A stretch of 64,000 bases of DNA, taken from NCBI RefSeq assembly GCF_012863495.1, contig NZ_JAAVJL010000003.1:310001-374000 (forward strand), written 5' to 3'. The stretch comes from Pseudanabaena yagii GIHE-NHR1. GTDB taxonomy: Bacteria; Cyanobacteriota; Cyanobacteriia; Pseudanabaenales; Pseudanabaenaceae. Below are positions 51,772 through 59,545 of the stretch, piece by piece; position 1 is the stretch's first letter; each line of letters opens with the position of its first letter. The notes under the pieces are model-generated. The model had not been told where the DNA came from and did not search any database. It saw only the letters and a program-made list of their open reading frames with translations. Made by a program: the position numbers and the translations under genes.

Positions 51772-52836
51772 ATGAGTCGGGAGGTTATTCAAGATTTTTT
51801 GAATTTGGCAGGAGTTGTGGGAATTGCTCTCACAAACCGCCGTATGCGCCCATATTTCTACGGATTAGACTCCGTATTAGATAGGACAAAGCAAGCATTA
51901 GGTCAAGGAGTGCTGCAAGTTGTCGAAAACGTACCAGAAGGATTTGAGTCTTTTGAGTTTCACTTCACTGGTCATGTTGTGTTTATTTATAAGCTGACTC
52001 ATGGGCTAGTGTTACTAGTACTTACAGATAGCGCTCTAGAATTAGTTGACTATAGACGGGGTATCACCAAAATCAAGTATTTGATCGAGACAGATACATA
52101 CAACACAGTTGCATACTTTAAGCTTCTATTGGGTTCAGTGACCCAGCATTCTTTGCCCAATACGGACTGGGATGCCAATAGCGCCAAAGCAACAGCTCCA
52201 GTAACAGATCAATCCAAAAACCGCAGTTTCACTAATCCTATTGCAAATCCTCAGCCAGAAAAATTTGCGAATTTATCTAGTAATTCAGCGCCTAATCCTA
52301 GAAACTCAAGTCGGCAACAAACCAATACAATATCCAATTCAACTTCAAGCACAAATGCACAAGCTCAGGCAAATGTAATTAAGCCGAGCATAACTAAGCC
52401 CCAAACACCTCCTACTCCGTCTGTATCATTACCAAATAACGCAACTGCTACCAACAACCATACAAAAGCTACTGATAACCATACTAAGCAAGTATCAGCG
52501 AAAACTGACACACAAGAGTATAAGTTAGATGAACTTTTATCAGCCTTAAACAAACTCAGTCACTTCACTACCCAATATCTAGGCAAGGTGGTTGTGACCA
52601 ATTATTGGAAATCAAGTCGTCCAGAGTCAACTTGGCTTAAGGAATTTGAAGTCGATCGCAATGGACAAATATCCCATCCAAAACAAAATGCGATCGCCTG
52701 TACCCCCGAACAGATTGCTCAGATTCAGGAATGGGTGCAGGCCTATATCAAACGATGCAAACAAGTAATTCGTAACTTTGATCAAATGTTGGAGCAAGAC
52801 TGTTTAGACAGTCGCCAAAAAGCAATACTGCTATAA
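51772..52836 (+). CDS. Cyanobacterial protein of unknown function
   Basis: This 354-residue protein has an ordered N-terminal part (about 1-125; [33 protein letters not shown]), weakly like a Roadblock/LC7 fold. A low-complexity linker rich in asparagine, threonine, serine and proline follows (about 135-250). The C-terminal helical domain (about 255-354) includes [20 protein letters not shown] and [20 protein letters not shown] do not recognise a named family. Divergent from rbcR at 19 bases. Confidence 0.75.
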   Translation: MSREVIQDFLNLAGVVGIALTNRRMRPYFYGLDSVLDRTKQALGQGVLQVVENVPEGFESFEFHFTGHVVFIYKLTHGLVLLVLTDSALELVDYRRGITKIKYLIETDTYNTVAYFKLLLGSVTQHSLPNTDWDANSAKATAPVTDQSKNRSFTNPIANPQPEKFANLSSNSAPNPRNSSRQQTNTISNSTSSTNAQAQANVIKPSITKPQTPPTPSVSLPNNATATNNHTKATDNHTKQVSAKTDTQEYKLDELLSALNKLSHFTTQYLGKVVVTNYWKSSRPESTWLKEFEVDRNGQISHPKQNAIACTPEQIAQIQEWVQAYIKRCKQVIRNFDQMLEQDCLDSRQKAILL

Positions 52837-52849
52837 GTATCTGGTCGGC

Positions 52850-52967
52850 TTTGAGAGAGGGTTGGCGTAGTCAACCCTCTCTCAAAGCCCAAAAGTAAAA
52901 GCCTTGCTACGCAAGGCTTTTACTTTTGGGCTTATAAAATTTGCAATCTTAACTCGAACTGACGTTA
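52850..52967 (-). repeat. 118-bp double-hairpin repeat, copy 2
   Basis: Reverse orientation copy of the repeat at 47107-47224, with the same two hairpins and a GACGTTA end. One hairpin loop pair is now GC-GTA-GT rather than a perfect complement, showing drift. It fills much of the 306-base gap upstream of the PAP-like operon; the promoter of that operon should lie at about 52970-53140. Confidence 0.92.
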
Positions 52968-53142
52968 CTTAGGATTCCTGTTGGTTATTTAGAGAACAAA
53001 ATATTTAGCAAACCTAAAAAACAAACTTAACTCTGCTTAACAATTCTAAGCAATTTGGCGGTAAGTACTCTACGTATACACCTCAAATGGGTTAAACTAA
53101 ATTTTATTATTAAGGGGAACCATCGCAGAGGCAAGCTAAAAA

Positions 53143-53637
53143 ATGGCTAAGCGTGTAAGAATTGAGCCTATTGCTCAGACAGCAGATATTGCAACAAATG
53201 GTGCATTGCTATCTGGATTAATGGGGGACGAGTTAAATATTTTAAAAGAATGCGGTGGACGTGGCATGTGTGCGACCTGTCACGTTTATATCCAAGAGGG
53301 TATGTCTTCACTTAGCCCGATGGGTAAACGCGAGCAACGTACTTTAGAAGTTATTACTACCTGTAAACCGAACTCACGACTTGCTTGCCAAGCAAAGGTC
53401 ATGGGTGAAGGAATTGTCGTTGAACTGCCTGTGGGTATGTATGTTCAATCGATTCAAGACATTGAAGCGCTGATTGGACGACGCTGTGAAAAACCATTAC
53501 TTAGTCCGATCACAGGTCAGACTCTGGTGGAAGTTGGACAGCTAATTACAAGATCTGTTGTACGTCAATTAGAAAATACTAACTTTAGTGTTGGCGAACA
53601 ATTGGCAAACACTAAACGTGCTGATATTTTTGAGTAA
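53143..53637 (+). CDS. 2Fe-2S ferredoxin-like protein (Slr0148-like, PAP operon)
   Basis: This 164-residue protein has a ferredoxin fold with cysteines in CGGRGMCATC (C-x5-C-x2-C) and a fourth in RLACQAKV, the adrenodoxin-like spacing. A C-terminal extension of about 60 residues follows. The spacing and the neighbouring V4R genes match the Slr0148 type of the Synechocystis slr0144-slr0152 cluster, linked to photosystem II assembly. It probably carries electrons to a partner in thylakoid biogenesis; partner unknown. First gene of the operon here. Confidence 0.87.
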   Translation: MAKRVRIEPIAQTADIATNGALLSGLMGDELNILKECGGRGMCATCHVYIQEGMSSLSPMGKREQRTLEVITTCKPNSRLACQAKVMGEGIVVELPVGMYVQSIQDIEALIGRRCEKPLLSPITGQTLVEVGQLITRSVVRQLENTNFSVGEQLANTKRADIFE

Positions 53638-53729
53638 AAATAGTCGCAGCGCTTAAGCAATTTCCCAAACTTCCCCCCATTAGCTACTACTTAAGCTACT
53701 AAAATTTTTTGGATTAGGAGTATTAAATT

Positions 53730-54413
53730 ATGACTGTTGCTGTAGATCGTCCCAATAGTGCTGCATCCAAACATAAAAGAAAAAATAATCATTACAGTTT
53801 GCAAGACTTCTTTCAGCCTAATCTGGAAAAAGGCATCATTGAGGATTGGAATGGACTCAGAAATATTTTCACGAGTGAAGATTTTATCATTGGGCTTCAA
53901 GAAGGATTAGAAGATGAGGTGGGCGATGCCTCAGCAGCAGTTATGTACTCGATTGGCTGTGAATGGGGCTTGCAAGATGCACTATTTTTTACAAAATGGT
54001 TTGAAAAGGATTTTGGTCGCAGCATTCGCCAAACAAATCTACCTTTCTTGTTAGAAACATGGTGGTGGCCCTTCACCTCTCAGGGCTGGGGACGATGGCA
54101 AGTAGATATGAGCGATCGCAAGCAGGGATTCATGTTTATTAGTGTATTTGACTCCGCCGTAGCCCGTAGCCTTGGTGATGTCGGTAAACCTGTCTGCCAC
54201 TTGTATGCAGGTTTGTTTTCAGGATTTTTTACGCATCTAGTCAACAAAGAACTAGAGTGCATTGAGATTCAATGCTATTCGATGGGTGAAAACTATTGCA
54301 AATTCCTCCTTGGTGGTAAAAACCGCATTGATGCTGCATCATTCTGGCTCAATGAAGGTGCTACCACTCGTGACATCGAAGGTCGTTTACGCAATGGAGA
54401 ATTCCTCAAATGA
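53730..54413 (+). CDS. V4R (4-vinyl reductase) domain protein 1, PAP-like operon
   Basis: This 227-residue protein has a V4R-like domain in its middle and C-terminal half: YAGLFSGFFTHLVNKELECIEIQCYSMGENYCKFLLG is typical, with the conserved cysteine in NYCKF and another in IQCYS. It resembles Slr0144/Slr0147 of the PAP operon. V4R domains may bind tetrapyrrole-like or other small hydrophobic ligands. A leading ~30 residues are basic. The next gene overlaps it by 4 bases (ATGA). Probably helps photosystem II assembly or repair. Confidence 0.83.
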   Translation: MTVAVDRPNSAASKHKRKNNHYSLQDFFQPNLEKGIIEDWNGLRNIFTSEDFIIGLQEGLEDEVGDASAAVMYSIGCEWGLQDALFFTKWFEKDFGRSIRQTNLPFLLETWWWPFTSQGWGRWQVDMSDRKQGFMFISVFDSAVARSLGDVGKPVCHLYAGLFSGFFTHLVNKELECIEIQCYSMGENYCKFLLGGKNRIDAASFWLNEGATTRDIEGRLRNGEFLK

Positions 54414-54688
54414 GCACTTCAGATTGGCGCTTACAACCATTACGCAGTTTTTGGCAGGGTGTAAATTGGGAAAATCAAGCGATCGCTCCAGTGGTTGTCA
54501 ATGCTCCTAATGGCAGCTATCCGACCTTGAGCTTCTTAATGCCTGTACGACAATATTTCCGAGCGATCGCTTGGAATGGTGTGCCTGAAATTGCGGCAAC
54601 AGTCAATCAACCTGAAGCTAACAACGCTATTGATGAGAATAGCGAAACCCTTGAAAATTTTCTGGACGATATTTCCAAATTCTTTTAA
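54410..54688 (+). CDS. Small protein of the PAP-like operon (Slr0145-like position)
   Basis: This 92-residue protein starts in the stop codon of the V4R gene. It begins MSTSDWRLQPLRSFWQGVNW, has a middle VRQYFRAIAWNGVPEI and an acidic tail (ENSETLENFLDDISKFF). No known domain. By position it corresponds to Slr0145 in the Synechocystis cluster, a small protein of unknown activity. Translational coupling to the V4R protein suggests the two form a complex. Confidence 0.78.
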   Translation: MSTSDWRLQPLRSFWQGVNWENQAIAPVVVNAPNGSYPTLSFLMPVRQYFRAIAWNGVPEIAATVNQPEANNAIDENSETLENFLDDISKFF

Positions 54689-54885
54689 AAATGAAGATTG
54701 GGAAAATCAAGGCAATTTAAGGCAGTTAATTTAGATAAATAGTGACAAACTAATGGCAAGCTAAACAGTTCAAATGTATAAGTTGAAATACTTGCCAATA
54801 GTCACTATCTAGATAGGGCTTAACATCTACCTATAGCTACTTTGTTGAAGAAACTAAAATCTCAATAATTCTCATTGTAAGAAAT

Positions 54886-55344
54886 ATGATTCCGAAGATT
54901 CAAGAACTAATTAACCAAGCGCAGGATCGGTATCTTGCATCGGATGAGCTGGGACTCATGGAAAGCTATGTGAGTTCATTACCCGATCGCCTCAAGCTCT
55001 ATAAACTCATCCGCGATCGCGAAATTGATATTTTGCAAAGCGTTGCCGATCAAGTACCATCGGAACTACCTAACGTAACCGTAGAAGATCTAGAACTAGG
55101 TATTAAAAATCTTGTCCTCGTTCTGCGATACAGCTCAATGGCGATGTTGTTGAATGATGAAAACTTTTTAAAGGAAAGGCTGCTCAGTTGGTTGGAAGGA
55201 ATTATGTCCATGCGAGATCTCCGTCGGCTCAACGATACTCTCTATAAATTACTAAATCAAACATTGAGACAACAGTTCAGCCCCTCACAACTTGCTTTAC
55301 TTCAACCTTTGATTACTGCTGCCCAAGTCACACTAATTTACTAG
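54886..55344 (+). CDS. Helical protein of the PAP-like operon (Slr0146-like position)
   Basis: This 152-residue protein is almost wholly helical, rich in leucine and charged residues (MIPKIQELINQAQDRYLA, LKLYKLIRDREIDILQSVAD). It has no recognised motif. It lies between the small protein and the second V4R gene, 10 bases before the latter, in the position of Slr0146 in Synechocystis. An assembly-factor role is inferred from context only. Confidence 0.78.
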   Translation: MIPKIQELINQAQDRYLASDELGLMESYVSSLPDRLKLYKLIRDREIDILQSVADQVPSELPNVTVEDLELGIKNLVLVLRYSSMAMLLNDENFLKERLLSWLEGIMSMRDLRRLNDTLYKLLNQTLRQQFSPSQLALLQPLITAAQVTLIY

Positions 55345-55354
55345 GAGACTAACT

Positions 55355-56011
55355 ATGATTTCTGTTGCCGATCTCATCAAAGAAAATCGCATACCTGCTA
55401 ACTTTTTTGACTATAACGCCTATGTCAAAGGTGATCTAGAAATAGGTATCCTAGAAAACCGTCGTGGCGATCGCCTATTAGCAGTTCCTGACACCTTAAT
55501 TGCTTCATTATATTCAGGGCTAGCGAAAGAAACAGGACAAGCATCTAGACTAGTTCTATTTAATTGCGGTAAATGGTGGGGTAAGAATTTTTATACAAGG
55601 TTTACTGAATCCCTTGAAGAATACTACTGTCAGACATTAGCTGAAATGGATATGATCACCTTCATTCAAAGTTTAAAAGAATGTTGGAAAACTCACGGGT
55701 GGGGAATCTTTGAGTTCGATCCTCAATATCAGGCTCAAGGATTCATTTTTGTTAAAACCTACAATTCTCCCTATGTCCGTAAAATTGAAGGAAATAAGTT
55801 GCCAACAGGATATTTAGAAGCAGGTATTCTTACTTCATTCTTTAGCCGTTTAACAGGTCGCGAACTATTGGCAGTCCAAACAACCTGTGAATCTCTAGGG
55901 GCTAGCAACAATACCTACATCATTGGTTTACCTGAAAGACTCCAAATTGTTGACTCTTTCCTTTCCGACGGGTTAGATCACGAGACAATCCTACAAAAGC
56001 TTCTTAAATAA
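55355..56011 (+). CDS. V4R domain protein 2, PAP-like operon
   Basis: This 218-residue protein shares the layout of the first V4R gene: FTESLEEYYCQTLAEMDMI, CWKTHGWGIFEFDPQYQAQGF and LEAGILTSFFSRLTGRELLAVQTTCESLGASNNTYI. The cysteine of TTCESLG aligns with IQCYSMG in the paralogue, while NYCKF is replaced by NNTYI. This matches Slr0147-like proteins. Probably a partner in photosystem II biogenesis. A hairpin and a strong terminator follow and separate it from the PAM68-like gene. Confidence 0.83.
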   Translation: MISVADLIKENRIPANFFDYNAYVKGDLEIGILENRRGDRLLAVPDTLIASLYSGLAKETGQASRLVLFNCGKWWGKNFYTRFTESLEEYYCQTLAEMDMITFIQSLKECWKTHGWGIFEFDPQYQAQGFIFVKTYNSPYVRKIEGNKLPTGYLEAGILTSFFSRLTGRELLAVQTTCESLGASNNTYIIGLPERLQIVDSFLSDGLDHETILQKLLK

Positions 56012-56021
56012 ATTAATCAAA

Positions 56022-56054
56022 TGGATATGGCGTTGCGAAGCAACGCCATATCCA
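56022..56054. repeat. Perfect hairpin with GAA triloop after the PAP-like operon
   Basis: TGGATATGGCGTTGC and its exact complement surround GAA, giving the GCGAAGC core. It begins 11 bases after the last V4R gene. Confidence 0.85.
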
Positions 56055-56072
56055 CTGGAAACTGCCTAAGTC

Positions 56073-56106
56073 AAACAAAAAGCCGCCTCAGGCGGTTTTT
56101 TGTTTA
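56073..56106. terminator. Bidirectional intrinsic terminator
   Basis: AAACAAAAAGCCGCC-TCA-GGCGGTTTTTTGTTT forms a GC-rich stem with U tracts on both strands. It ends the PAP-like operon and, on the other strand, the PAM68-like gene, whose stop codon overlaps it. Confidence 0.88.
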
Positions 56107-56613
56107 TTTATTGTTAGACTGCTGAGGAGTTTGCTTTTGAGACTTCCAAGCCTCTCGTAAATAGCCAAAGTTTTTCTTGAATTCTTCGCCGCCCCACCAG
56201 CTACCAACACGACCTTCATCCCAAGAAGCCGAAATAGCGCCGTAGCTTAGACCGACTACTCCCAATCCTAAAAACAACATACTTAGCAGCACTACTACCG
56301 AAGTTGGTAGCTCAAATATGTGTTTGCTCACAACAATGTAGCTCACAACAAAAGTAGTAAGACCTAGACTTGTCGGGATACCACAGAATAAAGCTGCCCG
56401 TCTAACGATACGACGATTGACTTCATCAGGGATTCCTAAAGGATCATTTCGTTTAGGGGACGGTTTTGTACTTGTGTTGTTACTTATGTTGGGTTTCGAG
56501 CCACTTATATTTTTAGTAACAGGTGCAATAGGTGGCTTTTTAGTTTCCTTGCCTTTTGCTTTCTTACTACGATTATTTGGCTCGAAAGGGATACGTTCAG
56601 TTGGCTTGCTCAC
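56104..56613 (-). CDS. PAM68-like photosystem II assembly protein
   Basis: The protein has a basic, low-complexity N-terminus (KKAKGKETKKPP), then DPLGIPDEVNRRIVRRAALFCGIPTSLG, two membrane helices and VGLSYGAISASWDEGRVGS. This is the PAM68 pattern. PAM68 helps assemble CP47 and early photosystem II complexes in thylakoids. I choose GTG at 56613 (169 residues) because GAGGAA lies 7 bases upstream; the frame extends 16 codons further to a TTG without a good site. Its position beside the PAP-like operon is functionally consistent. Confidence 0.9.
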   Translation of the reverse strand: MSKPTERIPFEPNNRSKKAKGKETKKPPIAPVTKNISGSKPNISNNTSTKPSPKRNDPLGIPDEVNRRIVRRAALFCGIPTSLGLTTFVVSYIVVSKHIFELPTSVVVLLSMLFLGLGVVGLSYGAISASWDEGRVGSWWGGEEFKKNFGYLREAWKSQKQTPQQSNNK

Positions 56614-56691
56614 TTGATGTTCCTCACTAGCGCTAAAGAAGTTGTAATAGTATTCATGCAATTCATACGAAACACAAATACTATTTAAAAA

Positions 56692-56961
56692 CTAGCCTCT
56701 TACACCCAAGCTTTGGATGAGTTGTTTGTAATGAGCGCGATCTTGGCTACGAACATAAGCTAGTAAACGCTTACGTTGACCAATGATCTTGAGCAAACTG
56801 CGGCGAGATGAGAAATCTTTAGGATGTAGCTTAAGGTGAGTGGTCAATTGGTTTACACGCTCGGTGAGCAATGCAACCTGAACATCAGATGAACCAGTAT
56901 CGGTAGGATGCTTTTGGTATTCAGCGAAAATTTCGAGCTTGCGTTCTTGCAAAAGTGCCAT
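56692..56961 (-). CDS. rpsO: 30S ribosomal protein S15
   Basis: The 89-residue protein is a normal-length S15 with DTGSSDVQVALLTERVNQLT, HLKLHPKDFSSRRSLL and GQRKRLLAYVRSQD. It binds 16S rRNA helices 20-22 in the small subunit platform. I start at the ATG 56961 (MALLQERK) and reject a 16-codon upstream extension of the open frame, which lacks similarity. An untranslated leader of up to about 300 bases with stem-forming stretches precedes it. Confidence 0.97.
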   Translation of the reverse strand: MALLQERKLEIFAEYQKHPTDTGSSDVQVALLTERVNQLTTHLKLHPKDFSSRRSLLKIIGQRKRLLAYVRSQDRAHYKQLIQSLGVRG

Positions 56962-57293
56962 GATAAAAACTTGAACGTGTTTTGAGGTGGACGTGACTAA
57001 ACCCGACAATCAACGCACTTAGGAGTTAGAGAGCGAGTTCCCAACCTCACGATTGGGCTTTCCTAGTTATTCCCATCTCTGGGTTTGCGCCACTTATCGA
57101 GAGCAATGTGTTTGCTAACTCGACAGATCGACTGCATAGGCGGTTTCCGTTTCTCAGTAGTCTCTGAGTAGGATGTATGGAGATCGCCAATTCTTTAAAG
57201 ATATTAGCTTTCAGACAGACTAGCTTAACATGTTGACCACATATTTTTGTACGCTATTAAAAAATAAAGCGGTGCAAAGCACCGCTTTATTTT
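56962..57293 (-). promoter_or_regulatory. rpsO upstream region, possible structured leader
   Basis: No gene is seen in this 332-base gap. On the minus strand it holds several potential stems, including CCCAATCGTGAGGTTGGG, CCCAGAGATGGG and CTCAGAGACTACTGAG. In many bacteria S15 represses its own mRNA through a folded leader, so an autoregulatory structure is possible here. This is an inference from hand-seen stems only. Confidence 0.35.
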
Positions 57294-57297
57294 TTAA
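57258..57297. terminator. Perfect hairpin, AAA triloop
   Basis: TTAAAAAATAAAGCGGTGC and its exact complement surround AAA, a 19-bp-arm palindrome. It contains the stop codon of the 41-residue gene at its right edge and probably terminates it. Confidence 0.85.
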
Positions 57298-57419
57298 TGG
57301 GCAGAACCATTGCCGTGATATTTATCGGTGTCGTAAAAGCCGTTACGAGTGCCGAAAAATAGACAGCTAATGGTAAAGACAATAGTTAGGACAGGCAAAA
57401 TAACTTTGAGATCGAGCAT
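57294..57419 (-). CDS. 41-residue single-helix membrane protein, possibly NdhP-like
   Basis: The frame from ATG 57419 to TAA encodes 41 residues: MLDLKVILPVLTIVFTISC starts a single membrane helix (about 6-22), followed by FGTRNGFYDTDKYHGNGSAH. Such short hydrophobic proteins with a conserved polar tail are typical subunits of thylakoid complexes. The tail reminds me of the NDH-1 subunit NdhP, but I cannot confirm that. The tight fit between the start and a hairpin terminator and the non-random composition support a real gene. It lies in a photosynthesis-related neighbourhood. Confidence 0.7.
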   Translation of the reverse strand: MLDLKVILPVLTIVFTISCLFFGTRNGFYDTDKYHGNGSAH

Positions 57420-57532
57420 GGTTTCAATATCTGAAAGAATGATGACCTATATATTTTAGTCTGAACCCAAGAAGTAGAAAGTAGCTTATAGGTGCTTTCT
57501 TAACAATTACAGGTTTTTGCTCTATCTTGACA

Positions 57533-57587
57533 CCCAGATAAATTGCCAAAAAGATTGCTTCGCAATCTTTTTGGCAATTTATCTGGG
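57533..57587. repeat. Perfect 26-bp inverted repeat with TTC triloop
   Basis: CCCAGATAAATTGCCAAAAA... with exact complement around TTC (GAA on the other strand), 57533-57558 and 57562-57587. It is the longest perfect arm in this part of the window and lies between the small membrane protein start and the FHA-regulator end. Confidence 0.88.
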
Positions 57588-57592
57588 TTATA

Positions 57593-57625
57593 AAAAAAGG
57601 AGAGTGCATTGCACTCTCCTTTTTT
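57593..57625. terminator. Terminator hairpin of the FHA-LuxR gene, ATT loop
   Basis: AAAAAAAGGAGAGTGC pairs with its complement around ATT, with an A/T tract on each side, immediately at the 3' end of the regulator gene. Confidence 0.82.
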
Positions 57626-58341
57626 TAATTGTTTAAATCTGTATTATCAGCGGCGCTATCTGCATTAGGACGATAGCTTTGCTCAAAGGCATAGCGCACA
57701 ATCTGGGAACGATTTTCCAAATTCAGCTTAGTCATGATGCTGCTGAGGTGAGTTTGGACTGTGCGTGGACTAATTTGCAGACGTTTACCAATTTCTTTGT
57801 TAGTAAAGCCTTGGACTACTTGCCAGAACACGCGCTCTTCAGAAGGCGTAAGTGTAGTGCGGGAAACAGGAGCAGTGGGCTGATGGAATAACCGCATATG
57901 CTCACTAGGTGTGCGGTGAGGCTCACGTTTGTGAGGTGAGAAGAAATCAATATCAGTTTTGCCAATGGTCATGCGATCGCCGCTCTTTAGCAAAATTGGG
58001 AAGGTAATTCTCTGTCCACGCATGAATGAGCCATTACGACTACCAAAATCTACTAGATAAAAGCTACCTGACTCATTGTTAGTATTGCGAGGTTTAGCTT
58101 CGCTCCTCATCGACGAGTCAAAACCATCATTTTTGGACGCTCCAACGATCTGCAATGTGGCGTGATAGCGCGATACCCATTTATCTGTTAATACAATTGA
58201 GTTATCATAGCCCCTCCCAATTGTCCAAAAATCTGCGTTGATAAGTGGGATCATCTGTTGCCCCTCATCTGCATGAACGATCAGATAGGGGTGTGGGTGT
58301 AGAAGAGTCACTGAACTGTTAGACAACTTTGTTGTGTGCAT
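57625..58341 (-). CDS. FHA domain - LuxR-type HTH transcription regulator
   Basis: From ATG 58341 the protein has 238 residues (an upstream in-frame TTG at 58350 is less likely). The N-terminal FHA domain shows FWTIGRGYDNSIVL, VSRYHATLQI and DFGSRNGSFMRG, which bind phosphothreonine. The C-terminal HTH has LTPSEERVFWQVVQGFTNKE, IGKRLQISPRTVQTHLSSIM. No receiver domain is present. A Ser/Thr kinase signal is thus probably passed to DNA directly. This FHA-LuxR combination is known in cyanobacteria. Target genes unknown. Confidence 0.9.
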   Translation of the reverse strand: MHTTKLSNSSVTLLHPHPYLIVHADEGQQMIPLINADFWTIGRGYDNSIVLTDKWVSRYHATLQIVGASKNDGFDSSMRSEAKPRNTNNESGSFYLVDFGSRNGSFMRGQRITFPILLKSGDRMTIGKTDIDFFSPHKREPHRTPSEHMRLFHQPTAPVSRTTLTPSEERVFWQVVQGFTNKEIGKRLQISPRTVQTHLSSIMTKLNLENRSQIVRYAFEQSYRPNADSAADNTDLNN

Positions 58342-58760
58342 CTCAATCAATTGCCAATATAACCTATTTATATATTGTGAGACGTGTTTAATAAATTTTG
58401 AGTTCCTTTTTCAGATTCATGGCTTTTGCTGACATATTCTGTCACTTGCTGAAACTGAATTTAGATTAGGCAAAATCTACTAATATTCTACCCTTTTTAT
58501 CGCAATTAGATAACATCGGGATCGCTAGCAGGTTGGAGGTATAAAGACTTATTAGTCTCTATTTGGTCTCTGTGATAGGTAGATCAACGATCGCCACTTC
58601 GATAGGATTACTATATACTCCTCATAGAATTAAAAATTGTTATAAATAAAACCAGTCAAAAAATCACTAAAAACAAATCAAGTTGAAAAAATTTAACCTG
58701 TTGCACTTTTTTCTCTACATTACAAATCTTAAAAATTCTATGGGTTCTTGTTAAAAAACA
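58342..58760. other. Intergenic gap with no gene recognised
   Basis: The 419-base AT-rich gap separates the divergent FHA-LuxR gene and the DUF948-like trio. I see no open frame, hairpin or operator that I can support, beyond its necessary role as a divergent promoter region. Confidence 0.6.
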
Positions 58761-59159
58761 ATGATTTGGATTGCGATCGCCATACAGTTAACACTTAGTG
58801 CAGGATTGCTATGGGCAGCATGGCAGGTCTGGATGTTAAAAAAAGCACTCACTGCTACAGTCAAAACTGTAGATGGTTGGACAGAAGCTTGCCAAAATGG
58901 GTTGCAGGTATCTTCGCCAAGTCTTGAGATTGCCCGTGGTGGCGTAGGATCTTTGCGGGAGCAGTATCAGAAGCTGCAAATGCAGTTGGAAAGAATTCGG
59001 AAGTTATTGTCTGTGCTTGGACGTGGTGTATCCTTTTTAGGGAGTCGTTGGCAAAAGTCTAGCAAAGGTTCGTCAAACTCCTTAAACAACAAATCAAGTA
59101 ATAGGTCGTCAGGCAGCAGATCGTCAGGGAGTAAGCATAATGTCAAACGGCGCAGGTAA
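58761..59159 (+). CDS. Small membrane-anchored protein of the YtxH/DUF948 trio
   Basis: This 132-residue protein has one N-terminal membrane helix (about 2-26, IWIAIAIQLTLSAGLLWAAWQVWML), a helical region and a serine/arginine/lysine-rich tail (SSNSLNNKSSNRSSG, KHNVKRRR). The family is not certain. Its last 20 bases overlap the start of the YtxH gene. It may form a membrane scaffold with the two following proteins; that is inferred from arrangement. Confidence 0.72.
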   Translation: MIWIAIAIQLTLSAGLLWAAWQVWMLKKALTATVKTVDGWTEACQNGLQVSSPSLEIARGGVGSLREQYQKLQMQLERIRKLLSVLGRGVSFLGSRWQKSSKGSSNSLNNKSSNRSSGSRSSGSKHNVKRRR

Positions 59160-59502
59160 ATTTTTTGGTGGAGTAATCGTGGGTACTGTAATCGGTGCGG
59201 CAGTAGGTATTTTATTTGCACCCCGCTCAGGTAAAGAAACTCGTCAGGTTCTAAAGCGATCAGCTAAAGACCTACCCAAACTAGCTGAGGAAGTCAGTGC
59301 TAATGTGCAATATCAAGCCGATCGCTTGACTGTGCAGGCTCAACGTACTATTGATGAGGCTCTGATAAGATTGCAAGAGGCGATCGCGACTGGGCAGGAG
59401 GCTAGCCGCAAACTCCAAGATGAATTAATTCTCTCGATGGCAAATACATCTAATAACTCATCCATCGAAATAGACGATATTCCAGTTGAAGATGAAGATT
59501 AG
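59140..59502 (+). CDS. YtxH domain protein
   Basis: This 120-residue protein has a glycine-rich N-terminal helix (KFFGGVIVGTVIGAAVGILFAPRSGKETRQVLK), the YtxH signature, followed by a long amphipathic helix and an acidic end. YtxH proteins are small membrane-linked proteins of general stress or envelope context. It begins inside the preceding gene, and the DUF948 gene follows 43 bases later, so all three are likely one operon. Biochemical role unknown. Confidence 0.85.
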   Translation: MSNGAGKFFGGVIVGTVIGAAVGILFAPRSGKETRQVLKRSAKDLPKLAEEVSANVQYQADRLTVQAQRTIDEALIRLQEAIATGQEASRKLQDELILSMANTSNNSSIEIDDIPVEDED

Positions 59503-59545
59503 ACAATTAAAGAGCAAGTACTTAGTCAAGCACTTATAAGAAATT

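Noticed and set aside
56962-57009. N-terminal extension of S15
   Set aside because: S15 proteins start MALLQERK-like; the upstream open codons are leader sequence.
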